Positions 43,227 through 52,887 are shown, counted from the stretch's first letter. The stretch: DNA of 64,000 nucleotides from an uncultured Bacteroidota bacterium (GCA_937129385.1 CAKZNC010000102.1:1-64000), one strand, 5' to 3'. Program-made: numbers and translations. The notes: generated from the sequence alone by a model not told the origin.

Positions 43227-45071
43227 ATGGAGCCATTGCTAAAGATAAACAGGGAAAAATGCACCGCCTGCTATGCGTGTGTAAGGTCATGTCCTGTCAA
43301 GGCGATCAAAGTCGAACCCGACCGGCCAAAGCCGATCATCATTCCTGAGCGCTGCATCGGATGTGGCAACTGTCATGCTGTCTGTTTCGACAACGCCGTT
43401 GATATCCGCAACAGTAAAGACGAGCTCAAGAAGTTGTTAAAAGGAGAAACACCTGTGGCTGCTCTTGTTGACCCTTCGATCGCAGGAGAATTCCCGGATA
43501 TTACGGATTACCGAAAATTTGTCAGCATGATCCGCAAACTGGGATTCAAGTATGTACAGGAGGTGGCATTTGGGGTTGAACTTGTCGCACAGCAGTATAA
43601 GGAACTCATAAGCAAAAGTAAAGGAAAATACTACCTGTTCGCCAACTGTCCGATCTCCGTTATGTATGTTGAAAAATACAAGCCGGAACTGATCAAAAAC
43701 CTGGCACCGATCGTGCCACCTGTTATTGCTACAGCACGTGTTGCGCGGAAACTCTACGGGAACGATATCCGCCTGGCCTATATATCACCCCTGATTGCAA
43801 GTAAAGAAGAGGCCGTGCGACTTTCCGGCGAAGAAAGAATTGATACTGTCCTCACTTTCCTTGAGCTCAGAGAACTCTTCAGCGAATCAGGAATCGATGA
43901 AAAAAACCTGGAATACAGTGAATTTAACGATCCCATCGGATACAAAGGATCCCTCTTCCCCTTGTCAAGCGGAATACTTGAAGCAGCCGACATTGACCAG
44001 CGTGTTCTCACCTCAAAGGTCATAACTGTAGAAGGTGACCTTATATTTGACAGCATCAGGGAGTTCGAAGAAGAGATTACGACGATCAAATCTCATTTTA
44101 ATATCTTCTACAAAGAGTTTATCATGGGGAGAGGCACCTCTCCCGGAGCCAGGAAATGGCTCCGGCGAAGTCAGCTGATCAAATACCTGAACAGGCGTGC
44201 AGGAAATTTTGATGAGAAGTCACACCAGGCAGCACTGTCAGCTTATGATGATATCAAGCTTGAAAGGGGGTTTGTGAATGATGATCAGCGACTTCCTGCA
44301 CCCCCGAAAGATAAAGTTGAGAAGATACAGGCTGAATTGCAAAAGCATGAAGAAAATGAAAGAGGATGCGGTGCATGTGGATATAAATCATGCCACGAAT
44401 TTGCCACTGCAATTGCCCAGGGACTCGCTGTTCCGGAGATGTGCAACTTCTACGCCACAAGCAATACCCTGGACCACATTCAGTCACTTAAAATCAGTAA
44501 TGAAAAACTGGCACAGGCACAGGCTGCCCTGAAGGCTTCAGAAAAAATTGCAAGACAGGAAAAAGAATCTTCGATGGAGGCTTCTGAAATAACCAGGACC
44601 ATGCTGCAAAAGCTTCCATCCGGGGTCGTGATCCTGGATAAATCACTTAAAATTATACAAGCCAATGAAAGCTTCATTGAACTGCTTGGCGAAGAGGCAC
44701 TTGAGATCAATGAGGTAATACCGGGATTAACAGGCGCAGATCTGAAGACATTACTCCCCTATCCGGTTCATAACCTGTTTACCTATGTACTCGCCAACAA
44801 TGAAAATATTACTGACCGGGACATCACACTAGTTGGTAAACAGTTCAGCATCTCTGTTTTCGTCATCAGGAAAGAAAAAATCGTCGGCGCAGTCATCCGC
44901 GACCTATCTGCTCCAGAAGTGCAAAAAGAAGAGATTGTCAAACGCCTTACCGATGTGGTCGATAAAAACCTGAGCCTGGTGCAACAGATCGGGTTTATCC
45001 TTGGCGAAGGGGCTTCGGAATCTGAGCGAATGCTGAACTCGATAATAGAATCCTACAAGCCAAAAAATTAG
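43227..45071 (+). CDS. [FeFe]-hydrogenase-like PAS sensor (HydS-like), H-cluster ligands largely lost
   Basis: 614 residues. Two [4Fe-4S] motifs (CTACYACVRSC, CIGCGNCHAVC) are followed by a hydrogenase large-subunit-like domain (about 75-320), a four-Cys Fe-S domain (CGACGYKSC, Cys381/384/389/406), a coiled coil (about 415-455) and a PAS domain (about 458-575; LPSGVVILDKSLKIIQANESF). The layout is that of sensory HydS proteins. However, only the first H-cluster Cys survives (Cys141 in NCPIS). The second position reads SPLIASKEEA (Leu189), and the last pair is replaced by GRGTSPGARK. It is therefore unlikely to bind an H-cluster. It sits between a ferredoxin and a SpoIIE phosphatase and likely relays a redox signal. 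Confidence 0.85.
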   Translation: MEPLLKINREKCTACYACVRSCPVKAIKVEPDRPKPIIIPERCIGCGNCHAVCFDNAVDIRNSKDELKKLLKGETPVAALVDPSIAGEFPDITDYRKFVSMIRKLGFKYVQEVAFGVELVAQQYKELISKSKGKYYLFANCPISVMYVEKYKPELIKNLAPIVPPVIATARVARKLYGNDIRLAYISPLIASKEEAVRLSGEERIDTVLTFLELRELFSESGIDEKNLEYSEFNDPIGYKGSLFPLSSGILEAADIDQRVLTSKVITVEGDLIFDSIREFEEEITTIKSHFNIFYKEFIMGRGTSPGARKWLRRSQLIKYLNRRAGNFDEKSHQAALSAYDDIKLERGFVNDDQRLPAPPKDKVEKIQAELQKHEENERGCGACGYKSCHEFATAIAQGLAVPEMCNFYATSNTLDHIQSLKISNEKLAQAQAALKASEKIARQEKESSMEASEITRTMLQKLPSGVVILDKSLKIIQANESFIELLGEEALEINEVIPGLTGADLKTLLPYPVHNLFTYVLANNENITDRDITLVGKQFSISVFVIRKEKIVGAVIRDLSAPEVQKEEIVKRLTDVVDKNLSLVQQIGFILGEGASESERMLNSIIESYKPKN

Positions 45072-45083
45072 GCTGGACAAAGC

Positions 45084-46268
45084 ATGAACAGCGATTTTTA
45101 CATAGAGGTGATTTCTGAGCAAAGAAATTATGGTGAGGAACGGATTTGCGGGGATGTATTCCTGTCGCGTAAAATCAGGGAGGAAAACCGCACAATCGCA
45201 GTCCTGTCCGATGGAATGGGGCACGGTGTAAAAGCCAATGTACTTGCTACATTAACAGCCACTATGTCGGTCAATTTCACAATTGAACACAAACATCCTG
45301 AAACCATCGCAGATATCATCATGAATACACTGCCGGTATGCAGTGAGCGGCACATGAGCTATTCAACATTTACCATTGTGGATATCGAAGCCGATGGAAA
45401 AATCAATATACTGGAATATGACAACCCACAGACCATCATTATCCGAAACCTGAGACTGTTTGATCCGGGATGGCAGCAGACGGTGTTGCATACGGCAAAA
45501 AATGAAGGCAAGGAGATCAGGACCTGTCAGTTCAAACCCCTGAAGGAGGACAGGATCCTTATATTCTCGGATGGCATTACCCAGAGTGGATTGGGTACAG
45601 AAAAATTCCCGCTTGGATGGGGGCACGACCAACTTGCATCCTATGCTGAAAAGCTCGTCAGGAACACCCCCAGCCTGTCAGCTGCCAAACTTGCCGAAAA
45701 AATTGTCAATATGGCTTACCGTAACGACAATTATAGTTCAAAGGATGATACCAGCTGTGCAAGTATCTATTTCCGTGAACCCAGGAAATTACTCATCTCC
45801 ACCGGCCCTCCATATGAAAAAGAAAATGACAAGAAACTTGTCAGCGCAGTTAAGGAATTCAAAGGCAAGAAGATCATTTGTGGTGCAACCACCGCCGACA
45901 TCATCGCCAGGGGCCTGGATGTCACTATTGAAGACAGCCTTGAATTCTCAGATCCCGACCTTCCCCCGGTTTCTGTCATGCCCGGCATAGACCTGGTGAC
46001 CGAAGGAATTCTTACGCTGACAAAAGTTACCAGGATACTGAAAGAATACACCCCGGGTTACGACCTGGGCAATGGTCCGGCCGACAGGATCATAAAAATG
46101 GTGAAGGAGAGTGATGAGATCGAGATCATTATCGGCACACGTATCAATATCGCACACCAGGACCCAAATCTCCCGGTCGACCTCGAAATCCGCCGCACTG
46201 TGGCAAAAAGGATGTCCAGGCTGCTGGAAGAAAAATTCCTCAAAGAGGTCTCAATAAGGTATATTTAG
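45084..46268 (+). CDS. SpoIIE-type PP2C phosphatase with extra C-terminal domain
   Basis: A 394-residue protein. Residues about 1-235 are a SpoIIE/PP2C phosphatase with the metal-binding aspartates in ICGDVFLSRK, LSDGMGHG, IFSDGITQSG and SSKDDTSC. The last 150 residues (KKIICGATTADIIARGL..., MPGIDLVTEGILTL) form a separate conserved domain that I cannot name. PP2C genes are known neighbours of sensory [FeFe]-hydrogenase homologues in anaerobes. It is the third gene of the set (12-bp gap), so the sensor probably controls it. The target phosphoprotein, perhaps an anti-sigma antagonist, is not in the window. Confidence 0.87.
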   Translation: MNSDFYIEVISEQRNYGEERICGDVFLSRKIREENRTIAVLSDGMGHGVKANVLATLTATMSVNFTIEHKHPETIADIIMNTLPVCSERHMSYSTFTIVDIEADGKINILEYDNPQTIIIRNLRLFDPGWQQTVLHTAKNEGKEIRTCQFKPLKEDRILIFSDGITQSGLGTEKFPLGWGHDQLASYAEKLVRNTPSLSAAKLAEKIVNMAYRNDNYSSKDDTSCASIYFREPRKLLISTGPPYEKENDKKLVSAVKEFKGKKIICGATTADIIARGLDVTIEDSLEFSDPDLPPVSVMPGIDLVTEGILTLTKVTRILKEYTPGYDLGNGPADRIIKMVKESDEIEIIIGTRINIAHQDPNLPVDLEIRRTVAKRMSRLLEEKFLKEVSIRYI

Positions 46269-46298
46269 AACAAAAACCCCGCTTTTTCGTATATTTAG

Positions 46299-46319
46299 TA
46301 TGGCATACTTATTGCCATA
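46299..46319. promoter_or_regulatory. Inverted repeat upstream of lon
   Basis: TATGGCA-TACTTAT-TGCCATA, a perfect 7-bp inverted repeat 65 bp before the lon start. It might be an operator for a stress regulator. It is not the CIRCE element, whose halves are longer and different. Confidence 0.35.
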
Positions 46320-46372
46320 ACTGTAAAGCGAAAAAAAATCTTGTTATACTGACAGGTTGACTGTTTGAAATT

Positions 46373-46378
46373 AGGAGG
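46373..46378 (+). promoter_or_regulatory. Strong Shine-Dalgarno AGGAGG before lon
   Basis: AGGAGG with a 5-bp spacer to the ATG at 46384. Most genes in this window have no such site, as usual in Bacteroidota, so this one stands out and confirms the lon start. Confidence 0.6.
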
Positions 46379-46383
46379 GAAGA

Positions 46384-48831
46384 ATGAATAGTGATTTTGC
46401 AAAAGGACTTGAAGACCTTTTCCTGCCCATGGATGAAGAAGCGGAATATATTCCTTTGCTGGCCGATGACGAAGAAGAAGCAATGGGGAAAATGAATATC
46501 CCGGATGTACTGCCTGTACTCCCGCTGAGAAATACTGTGTTATTTCCTGGTGTTGTCATCCCCATTACTGTTGGACGAGACAAATCTGTCAAGCTGATCC
46601 AGGATGTTTATAAAAAGAATAAGATACTGGGGGCAGTTTCTCAGCTCGATTCCAATATCGAAGAGCCGAAACTCGAAGATATCTACCGGGTCGGTACTGT
46701 GGCACAGATACTGAAGATTCTTGAAATGCCGGATGGATCCACCAGTGTGATCATACAGGGCCGGAAAAGATTCAAGGTGGAAGACCTGATGACAGATAAG
46801 CCCTATCATATTGCCAGGATTTCCCCCCTTGAAGATTCCAGGGAAGAACCAAAGGAGGAGGCCGATGCTGTGGCCGCAACCCTGAAAGATCTGGCTATCA
46901 AGATCATTAAATTATCTTCAAATATACCGGCTGAAGCCACATTTGCTGTAAAAAACATTGAAAGCCCATCGTTTCTGATCAATTTCCTTGCCTCCAACAG
47001 TGAACTCAATATGGAGGAGAAGCAAAAATTGCTCGAAATGAACAATGTCGTGAAACGGGGTCTGTACCTGTTGGAACACCTTTCAAAAGAGGTACAAATG
47101 CTGGAATTGAAAAGCGACATTCAGTCCAAGGTGAAATCCGATCTCGACCAGCAACAAAGAGAATACCTGCTTCATCAACAGATGAAGACGATACAGGACG
47201 AACTCGGAGGTAATCCGGTTGACCAGGAAATTACTGAATACAGGAAAAAAGGAAAAAATAAAAAATGGTCAGAGGAGGTTAAAAAGGAGTTTTCAAAGGA
47301 GCTTGACAAATTACAACGCCTGAACCCTGCTACCGGTGAATATTCAGTCCAGGTAAATTACATCCAGACCATGCTGGAATTGCCCTGGAATGAATATACG
47401 AAAGATAATTTCAACCTGAAAAGAGCCGACAGGATACTTGAAAAGGACCACTTCGGCCTGGAGAAGGTAAAAGAACGAATCCTTGAACATCTTGCAGTAT
47501 TGAAGCTGAAGGGAGATATGAAATCCCCGATCCTTTGCCTGGTCGGACCTCCTGGAGTTGGAAAGACATCGCTTGGAAAATCAATCGGGGAAGCCCTGGG
47601 AAGAAAGTATATCCGGATGTCGCTGGGCGGACTGCACGATGAGGCGGAAATCAGGGGCCACAGGAAGACATACATCGGTGCCATGCCGGGCAGGATCATT
47701 CAAAATCTGAAAAAAACAAAATCCTCCAACCCGGTGTTTGTGCTGGATGAGATCGATAAGATCGGAAGGGATGCCCATGGAGATCCGGCATCAGCCTTGC
47801 TTGAAGTACTTGACCCGGAACAAAATTCCACATTCCACGATAACTTCCTGGAGGTCGACTATGACCTTTCAAGGGTCATGTTCATTGCTACTGCGAATAC
47901 CACGGCTGGTATTCATCCTGCATTGCTTGACCGGATGGAGATCATCAATGTCTCGGGATATATCGTAGAGGAAAAGGTTGAAATTGCAAAACGACACCTC
48001 ATACCAAAACAGCTGGACAACCACGGCCTGAACAGCAAACAGGTGATGTTTCCCAAAAAGACCATAGAGAGGATTGTGGAAGATTATACCCGGGAATCCG
48101 GAGTACGTCAACTGGATAAGCAGATCGCGAAATCACTCCGCGTAATTGCCAAACAATTGGCTTTCGAAGAGACCGTGGAAAGGAAGATCACCTCCTCCAG
48201 GATCAGCGAAATCCTGGGCAAACCGCTATATTCAAAGGAGAAATACCACGACAATAGCTTTGCAGGAGTGGTCACCGGATTGGCCTGGACCGCAAGCGGT
48301 GGAGAAATTTTGTATGTCGAAACATCTTTGAGCAAGGGAGATGGGAAACTTACCCTGACTGGAAACCTGGGTGATGTAATGAAGGAATCAGCCGTCATCG
48401 CACTTGAATTCCTGAAATCACATCCGGATGTTCTCGGTGTGGATTCCTCGCTGTTTTCAAAATACAACATACATATTCATGTACCTGAGGGTGCCATCCC
48501 AAAAGACGGACCATCTGCCGGTGTAACAATGGTGACCTCCATTGCCTCGGCCTTTACCCAGCGAAAAGTAAAAAACAAACTTGCAATGACTGGTGAAATC
48601 ACATTGCGGGGTAAAGTACTCCCGGTGGGTGGGATCAAGGAAAAAATTCTTGCAGCAAGAAGGGCAGGCATTACAAGTATCGTCTTATCAGGTGAGAACA
48701 GCAAAGATGTTGAAGAGATCAAGGAGATTTACCGTAAAGGGCTCCATTTTGATTATGTTGAAGATATACGGGAAGTGGTCGGCCTGGCAATTCTGAAGCA
48801 AAAGGTCAGCAAACCCATGCTGATCACATGA
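46384..48831 (+). CDS. lon: ATP-dependent protease Lon
   Basis: An 815-residue LonA protease. The N-terminal substrate domain (VLPVLPLRNTVLFPGVVIPITVGR) follows an acidic extension of about 40 residues. A helical region leads to the AAA+ module with Walker A GPPGVGKTS at about 388 and Walker B VFVLDEIDK. The protease domain has the catalytic Ser in PKDGPSAGVT (about 710) and Lys in VGGIKEK (about 753), the usual 43 residues apart. It degrades misfolded and regulatory proteins in the cytoplasm. It is monocistronic, followed by a strong terminator, and preceded by an inverted repeat and a strong SD. Confidence 0.98.
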   Translation: MNSDFAKGLEDLFLPMDEEAEYIPLLADDEEEAMGKMNIPDVLPVLPLRNTVLFPGVVIPITVGRDKSVKLIQDVYKKNKILGAVSQLDSNIEEPKLEDIYRVGTVAQILKILEMPDGSTSVIIQGRKRFKVEDLMTDKPYHIARISPLEDSREEPKEEADAVAATLKDLAIKIIKLSSNIPAEATFAVKNIESPSFLINFLASNSELNMEEKQKLLEMNNVVKRGLYLLEHLSKEVQMLELKSDIQSKVKSDLDQQQREYLLHQQMKTIQDELGGNPVDQEITEYRKKGKNKKWSEEVKKEFSKELDKLQRLNPATGEYSVQVNYIQTMLELPWNEYTKDNFNLKRADRILEKDHFGLEKVKERILEHLAVLKLKGDMKSPILCLVGPPGVGKTSLGKSIGEALGRKYIRMSLGGLHDEAEIRGHRKTYIGAMPGRIIQNLKKTKSSNPVFVLDEIDKIGRDAHGDPASALLEVLDPEQNSTFHDNFLEVDYDLSRVMFIATANTTAGIHPALLDRMEIINVSGYIVEEKVEIAKRHLIPKQLDNHGLNSKQVMFPKKTIERIVEDYTRESGVRQLDKQIAKSLRVIAKQLAFEETVERKITSSRISEILGKPLYSKEKYHDNSFAGVVTGLAWTASGGEILYVETSLSKGDGKLTLTGNLGDVMKESAVIALEFLKSHPDVLGVDSSLFSKYNIHIHVPEGAIPKDGPSAGVTMVTSIASAFTQRKVKNKLAMTGEITLRGKVLPVGGIKEKILAARRAGITSIVLSGENSKDVEEIKEIYRKGLHFDYVEDIREVVGLAILKQKVSKPMLIT

Positions 48832-48851
48832 TAGCGTAAAAAGAAGATAAA

Positions 48852-48884
48852 AAAAGCCGGGGTCTTGTTCTGACCCCGGCTTTT
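48852..48884 (+). terminator. Intrinsic terminator of lon
   Basis: AAAAGCCGGGGTC and GACCCCGGCTTTT form a perfect 13-bp stem with a 7-nt loop, followed by TTTTAATTTT, 20 bp after the lon stop. The A-run on the other side makes it bidirectional. Confidence 0.9.
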
Positions 48885-48903
48885 AATTTTCTCTTTTGAA
48901 TCG

Positions 48904-49074
48904 TTAGCAAATTAATAATTTAGATGTCTCAATTCCCCTGCTTGTCTTGATCTTGACAAAATAGACCCCACAGGGAAGTCCTTTGGATTCAAGTTCTGAA
49001 ATCTCAAAAGATTTGTTCGCTGCTGATCGGTACTTATATACCGGCATTCCGTCCAGGTTGTACACTTCAATCAT
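48904..49074 (-). pseudogene. Frameshifted remnant of a T9SS C-terminal sorting domain
   Basis: The minus strand encodes IEVYNLDGMPVYKYR...FEISELESKGLP and then, after a one-base frame change, CGVYFVKIKTSRG..ETSKLL and a stop. Together these read as a type A T9SS sorting domain (dxxGxxV, L-x-x-GxYfvki, KLL pattern). An in-frame TGA lies three codons before the first Met, so only the last ~57 codons of a secreted-protein gene remain. Too short and broken for the ORF track. The 165 bp between it and the LytTR gene hold only a small hairpin (TGTATG/CATACA at 49172-49187). Confidence 0.75.
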
Positions 49075-49240
49075 AGCTCTTCAGGTTTAGGTTGCAACTA
49101 GTAAGATACCGAGGGTAAAAATATATGGTTGAATTACCATTTTAAAACCTTTGCTGACTTATTGTATAAAGTGTATGTCTCCATACATGAAAATAGGCTG
49201 ATGGCTTATGAACCAATTTTTTGCTGCACTTAAAAAAGGA

Positions 49241-49981
49241 TTAGAAATAGCCTTCGAGGAGCTTGATCTTCTGCATAGGAATCTTGATGGTATGCGTATG
49301 ACCGTTCTTCTCAAGCTCGCATATGTTTGAGCGACGGTCTACCCTGGAGATAAATTTCATATTGATAATGTATGAACGGCTGATCCGCAGGAATGAACCG
49401 GCCTCAATCATCTTTTCAAGGTTGCCCAGACTGAGTGTGCTTGTCTCTGTCTTCCCATTCACAAGCTTGATGTGACTGTAATTGCCATCTGCTTCTATAT
49501 ACATGATTTCATCCGGATCGACAAAAAAGTAACCCGTTCTTGTATTTAGCCGGATCCTCCCAGGTCTGGTCTTATTCAACAGATCGACCAGGTGATTTAG
49601 ATCACTCTTCTGGTTTCGGTTCAAAAATTCCCTGAACCGGTCGATCGCACCAAACAATTCCGCTTTGCTGATGGGTTTTAAAAGGTAATCAAATGCAGCG
49701 TTCCGTATGGCCCTAACTGCATAATTCTCGTATGCAGTCACAAAAATGATCCCTGGAAACAGACTGTATTTTCTAAGTTCATCCAGGAAAGTAAACCCAT
49801 CTTTTCCCGGCATTTGAATATCCAGTAAAACAAGATCCGGCTTGATTCTCAGTGCCAGTTCAATTGCATCGTCCACATTGGATGCCACTCCTGACACCTC
49901 CAGGTCTGGATACTTTCTTAACAAAATGTTCAGCAGATCCCTGACTTCAGGTTCGTCATCTATGATAAGCGTTTTGATCAT
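49241..49981 (-). CDS. LytTR-family response regulator
   Basis: A 246-residue regulator. The receiver domain (1-120) has the acidic pair DDE, the phospho-acceptor Asp in LVLLDIQMPG (about 55), Thr in FVTAY and Lys in YLLKPIS. The LytTR DNA-binding domain (about 145-246) includes YFFVDPDEIMYIEADGNYSHI and SFLRISRSYIINMKFI. Its partner would normally be a LytS/YpdA-type kinase encoded next to it, but none is present, so it is an orphan here. It is divergent from the permease gene. Confidence 0.93.
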   Translation of the reverse strand: MIKTLIIDDEPEVRDLLNILLRKYPDLEVSGVASNVDDAIELALRIKPDLVLLDIQMPGKDGFTFLDELRKYSLFPGIIFVTAYENYAVRAIRNAAFDYLLKPISKAELFGAIDRFREFLNRNQKSDLNHLVDLLNKTRPGRIRLNTRTGYFFVDPDEIMYIEADGNYSHIKLVNGKTETSTLSLGNLEKMIEAGSFLRISRSYIINMKFISRVDRRSNICELEKNGHTHTIKIPMQKIKLLEGYF

Positions 49982-50136
49982 AGCTCATACAAGGGTTCGG
50001 TTATTATTGGCTTTTTTCCGGGAAGCCCACCTTTGGAAAATGAGGTTCCATCTACAAATATCTTTAAAAAAAGAAAATCAGAAATGATTATACCATATTT
50101 TTTTGTATTATTCATCTCCTTTTAGCTGTTCTCTCT

Positions 50137-52365
50137 ATGGCAAATGGTAATATGAACAAAAGCAAGGGGTTCGGTACGGCTCCGGTCTTTTTCACAGCGA
50201 TCTCTACAATCCTGGGAGCCATCCTGTTCCTCAGGTTTGGATATGCAGTTGGTCACCAAGGATTTATCGGTGTACTCGGGATTATCATCCTGGGGCACCT
50301 GGTCACAATCCCCACTGCTATGGCTGTTGCTGAGATCGCAACAAACCAGAAGGTTCAGGGGGGAGGTGCCTACTTCATTATCAGCCGATCATTCGGGCTG
50401 AATATTGGCGCTTCCATTGGAATTGCTCTCTACCTCTCACAGGCCATTAGCGTGGCCTTCTATGTCATCGCATTCTCTGAAGCATTTATGCCGCTGTTCG
50501 ACTATTTGCATTACAATTTCAATATCCCCTATATTGACAAACGATGGGTCGGACTTGCATTGATGACTTTCCTGTCAATATTGATGCTCACAAAGGGTGC
50601 AAATGTGGGGATCAAGGCCTTGTATATTGTGGTTGCAATACTCTTTACATCCCTGCTGATGTTTTTTGCAGGCAAGACCAGTACACCCCCAGAGTCGATC
50701 AATTTTAATCTTTCTATCCGGAACAACGACAGCTTTTTCTATGTATTCACCATCATTTTTCCAGCGTTTACAGGTCTGATCGCGGGCCTGGGGCTCTCAG
50801 GCGACCTGCGCAATCCGAGCAAGTCAATTCCAAAAGGTACACTTTGGGCCACTTTTGCAGGATTGATCATCTACATCCTGGTAGGCTATAAACTCGTGAT
50901 CAGCGCAACTCCAGAAGAACTGGCCGCTGACCCACTGATCATGGAAAAAATTGCCCTGTGGGGTCCGATTATTCCCATAGGACTTGCTGCAGCATCACTC
51001 TCTTCCGCCCTTGGCTCCATAATGGTAGCCCCACGTACACTCCAGGCCATAGGTCTGGACAATTCATTTCCGAATAAGCTGCTTAATGGATGGCTTGCAA
51101 AGGGAAAACCTGTTACCAATGAACCTGTAAACAGCGGATTGATTACGATCATTGTGGCATATTTTTTCGTCTCGATTGGAGACATCGACTTTGTGGCAAA
51201 GATCATTGCCATGTTTTTTATGCTTACCTATGGTGCGATCTGTACGATCTCCCTGATGGAGCATTTTGCGGCAGATCCGGCATACAGGCCAACTTTTCGA
51301 TCCCGCTGGTACATCAGCTTTCTCGGTGCCGTGGCCTCCTTCTGGTTGATGTTCAAGATGAATGCCCCCTATGCCATCCTCTCCCTCGTGATCATGGTCT
51401 TGATCTATGTCATGGTCTCATCATACCAGTCGAGGGATAAGGGGATAGAGAATCTTTTCCGTGGCGTAATCTTTCAGCTGAGCAGACAGCTTCAACTCTT
51501 GGCTCAACGGGCAGACAAAGAAGACCTGGACAAGCACTGGAGACCCTTTACGATCTGTATCTCTGAGGATACTTTCCTCCGACGGAGCTCTTTTGATATG
51601 CTCCGCTGGATCTCCTACAAATACGGCTTTGGTACCTACATCCATTATATCAAAGGGTTCCTGTCGGAAAAAACCAACAAGGATTCAAAGGTGGTCCTTG
51701 ATAAATTACTGAACCTCGCTGCAGGAACAAAAAACAGGGTCTATCTTGATACCATCATCAGCCCCTCCTATACATCGGCGATTGCACAGGTAATCCAGCT
51801 TTCCGGGATCTCTGGAAAAGGCAACAATATGATCCTTTTTGAATTTTCCCAGAATCAGCCGGAATCACTGGAAGATGCACTGAATACACATGATATTCTT
51901 CATTCAACAGGATTTGATATCTGTGTCCTTAGTACATCATACAAGGGATTTGGGTATCACAAGCAGATCCACATCTGGATCACCCCGTCGGATTATGAAA
52001 ATGCAAACCTCATGATCCTGCTCGGTTATATCCTCATGGGCCACCCCGATTGGAAAAATGGATTTATCAAGATCTTCGCAATATATGATGCCTCCGAAAT
52101 GGAGCGGAAACGCGACCATATCAAAGAACTCATTCAGGAGGGGCGCCTTCCGATCTCTTTTAAAAATATCAACCTGATCCCGCTTAACCAGGATTCGAGC
52201 AATGTGAAAGAGACCATTTCAAATACTTCTGTTGATGCAGATCTCACCATTATCGGGTTCAGGGGTGAGAAAATAAAGACTGAAGGGAACAGGCTATTTA
52301 CAGGTTACGACAATCTGGGCAATATACTTTTCGTTAGCTCTAACAAGGAAAAAGAGATCAAATAG
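50137..52365 (+). CDS. APC-superfamily permease, SLC12 (cation-chloride cotransporter)-like
   Basis: A 742-residue membrane protein. Residues about 10-430 hold twelve hydrophobic segments, starting GFGTAPVFFTAISTILGAILFLRFGYAVG, which matches the SLC12/Na-K-Cl cotransporter branch of the APC superfamily, with VQGGGAYFIISRSFG in the third segment. The remaining 310 residues are a cytosolic domain like the C-terminal regulatory part of SLC12 proteins (SFKNINLIPLNQD, ADLTIIGFRGE). Substrate could be ions or amino acids and cannot be told by eye. Start ATG 50137; another ATG at 50152 is possible. Confidence 0.85.
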   Translation: MANGNMNKSKGFGTAPVFFTAISTILGAILFLRFGYAVGHQGFIGVLGIIILGHLVTIPTAMAVAEIATNQKVQGGGAYFIISRSFGLNIGASIGIALYLSQAISVAFYVIAFSEAFMPLFDYLHYNFNIPYIDKRWVGLALMTFLSILMLTKGANVGIKALYIVVAILFTSLLMFFAGKTSTPPESINFNLSIRNNDSFFYVFTIIFPAFTGLIAGLGLSGDLRNPSKSIPKGTLWATFAGLIIYILVGYKLVISATPEELAADPLIMEKIALWGPIIPIGLAAASLSSALGSIMVAPRTLQAIGLDNSFPNKLLNGWLAKGKPVTNEPVNSGLITIIVAYFFVSIGDIDFVAKIIAMFFMLTYGAICTISLMEHFAADPAYRPTFRSRWYISFLGAVASFWLMFKMNAPYAILSLVIMVLIYVMVSSYQSRDKGIENLFRGVIFQLSRQLQLLAQRADKEDLDKHWRPFTICISEDTFLRRSSFDMLRWISYKYGFGTYIHYIKGFLSEKTNKDSKVVLDKLLNLAAGTKNRVYLDTIISPSYTSAIAQVIQLSGISGKGNNMILFEFSQNQPESLEDALNTHDILHSTGFDICVLSTSYKGFGYHKQIHIWITPSDYENANLMILLGYILMGHPDWKNGFIKIFAIYDASEMERKRDHIKELIQEGRLPISFKNINLIPLNQDSSNVKETISNTSVDADLTIIGFRGEKIKTEGNRLFTGYDNLGNILFVSSNKEKEIK

Positions 52366-52416
52366 TCATTTCTTCAAAAAAGATTAATTTTAGATCCTAA
52401 TCAAAATATTTGATGT

Positions 52417-52887
52417 ATGCTGAAAACTGCCATTTTTCCCGGCTCCTTTGATCCTTTTACCGTGGGTCATGAATCTATTGTCTGCAGGTCCCTGGGCCTG
52501 TTCGACCGGGTCATTGTAGCTGTTGGTGTGAATTCGGGGAAACAACCGCTGATGAGTATCGAATCCCGGGTAAGGATGATCAATGATGTATTTAAAAATG
52601 AAGAAAAAGTATCCTGCGACTTCTTCGAAGGACTCACGGTCGATTTTTGCAAAAAGGTAAATGCGAATTACATGTTAAGGGGGATACGCACTGCAGCAGA
52701 CTTTGAATATGAGCGTGCAATTGCACAGATCAATAAAAAAATGCTTCCCGCGGTGGAATCCGTCTTCCTGCTTACAAGCCCGGAACATACCCCGGTGAAT
52801 TCCACGATTATCAGGGATATCATCAGGAACCATGGGAATGCGTCGCAATTCCTTCCAGCCGGTATCGACATCCGGAAATATTTATAA
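52417..52887 (+). CDS. coaD: Phosphopantetheine adenylyltransferase
   Basis: A 156-residue enzyme that adenylates 4'-phosphopantetheine in coenzyme A synthesis. The nucleotidyltransferase motif is FPGSFDPFTVGHESI, the mid motif is YMLRGIRTAADFEYERAIAQINKKM, and the C terminus has NSTIIRDIIRNHGN (the usual STxxR). Full length. It is followed after 1 bp by the TlpA-like gene and preceded by the permease, with a near-consensus AATATTTG box about 10 bp before the ATG. Confidence 0.97.
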   Translation: MLKTAIFPGSFDPFTVGHESIVCRSLGLFDRVIVAVGVNSGKQPLMSIESRVRMINDVFKNEEKVSCDFFEGLTVDFCKKVNANYMLRGIRTAADFEYERAIAQINKKMLPAVESVFLLTSPEHTPVNSTIIRDIIRNHGNASQFLPAGIDIRKYL

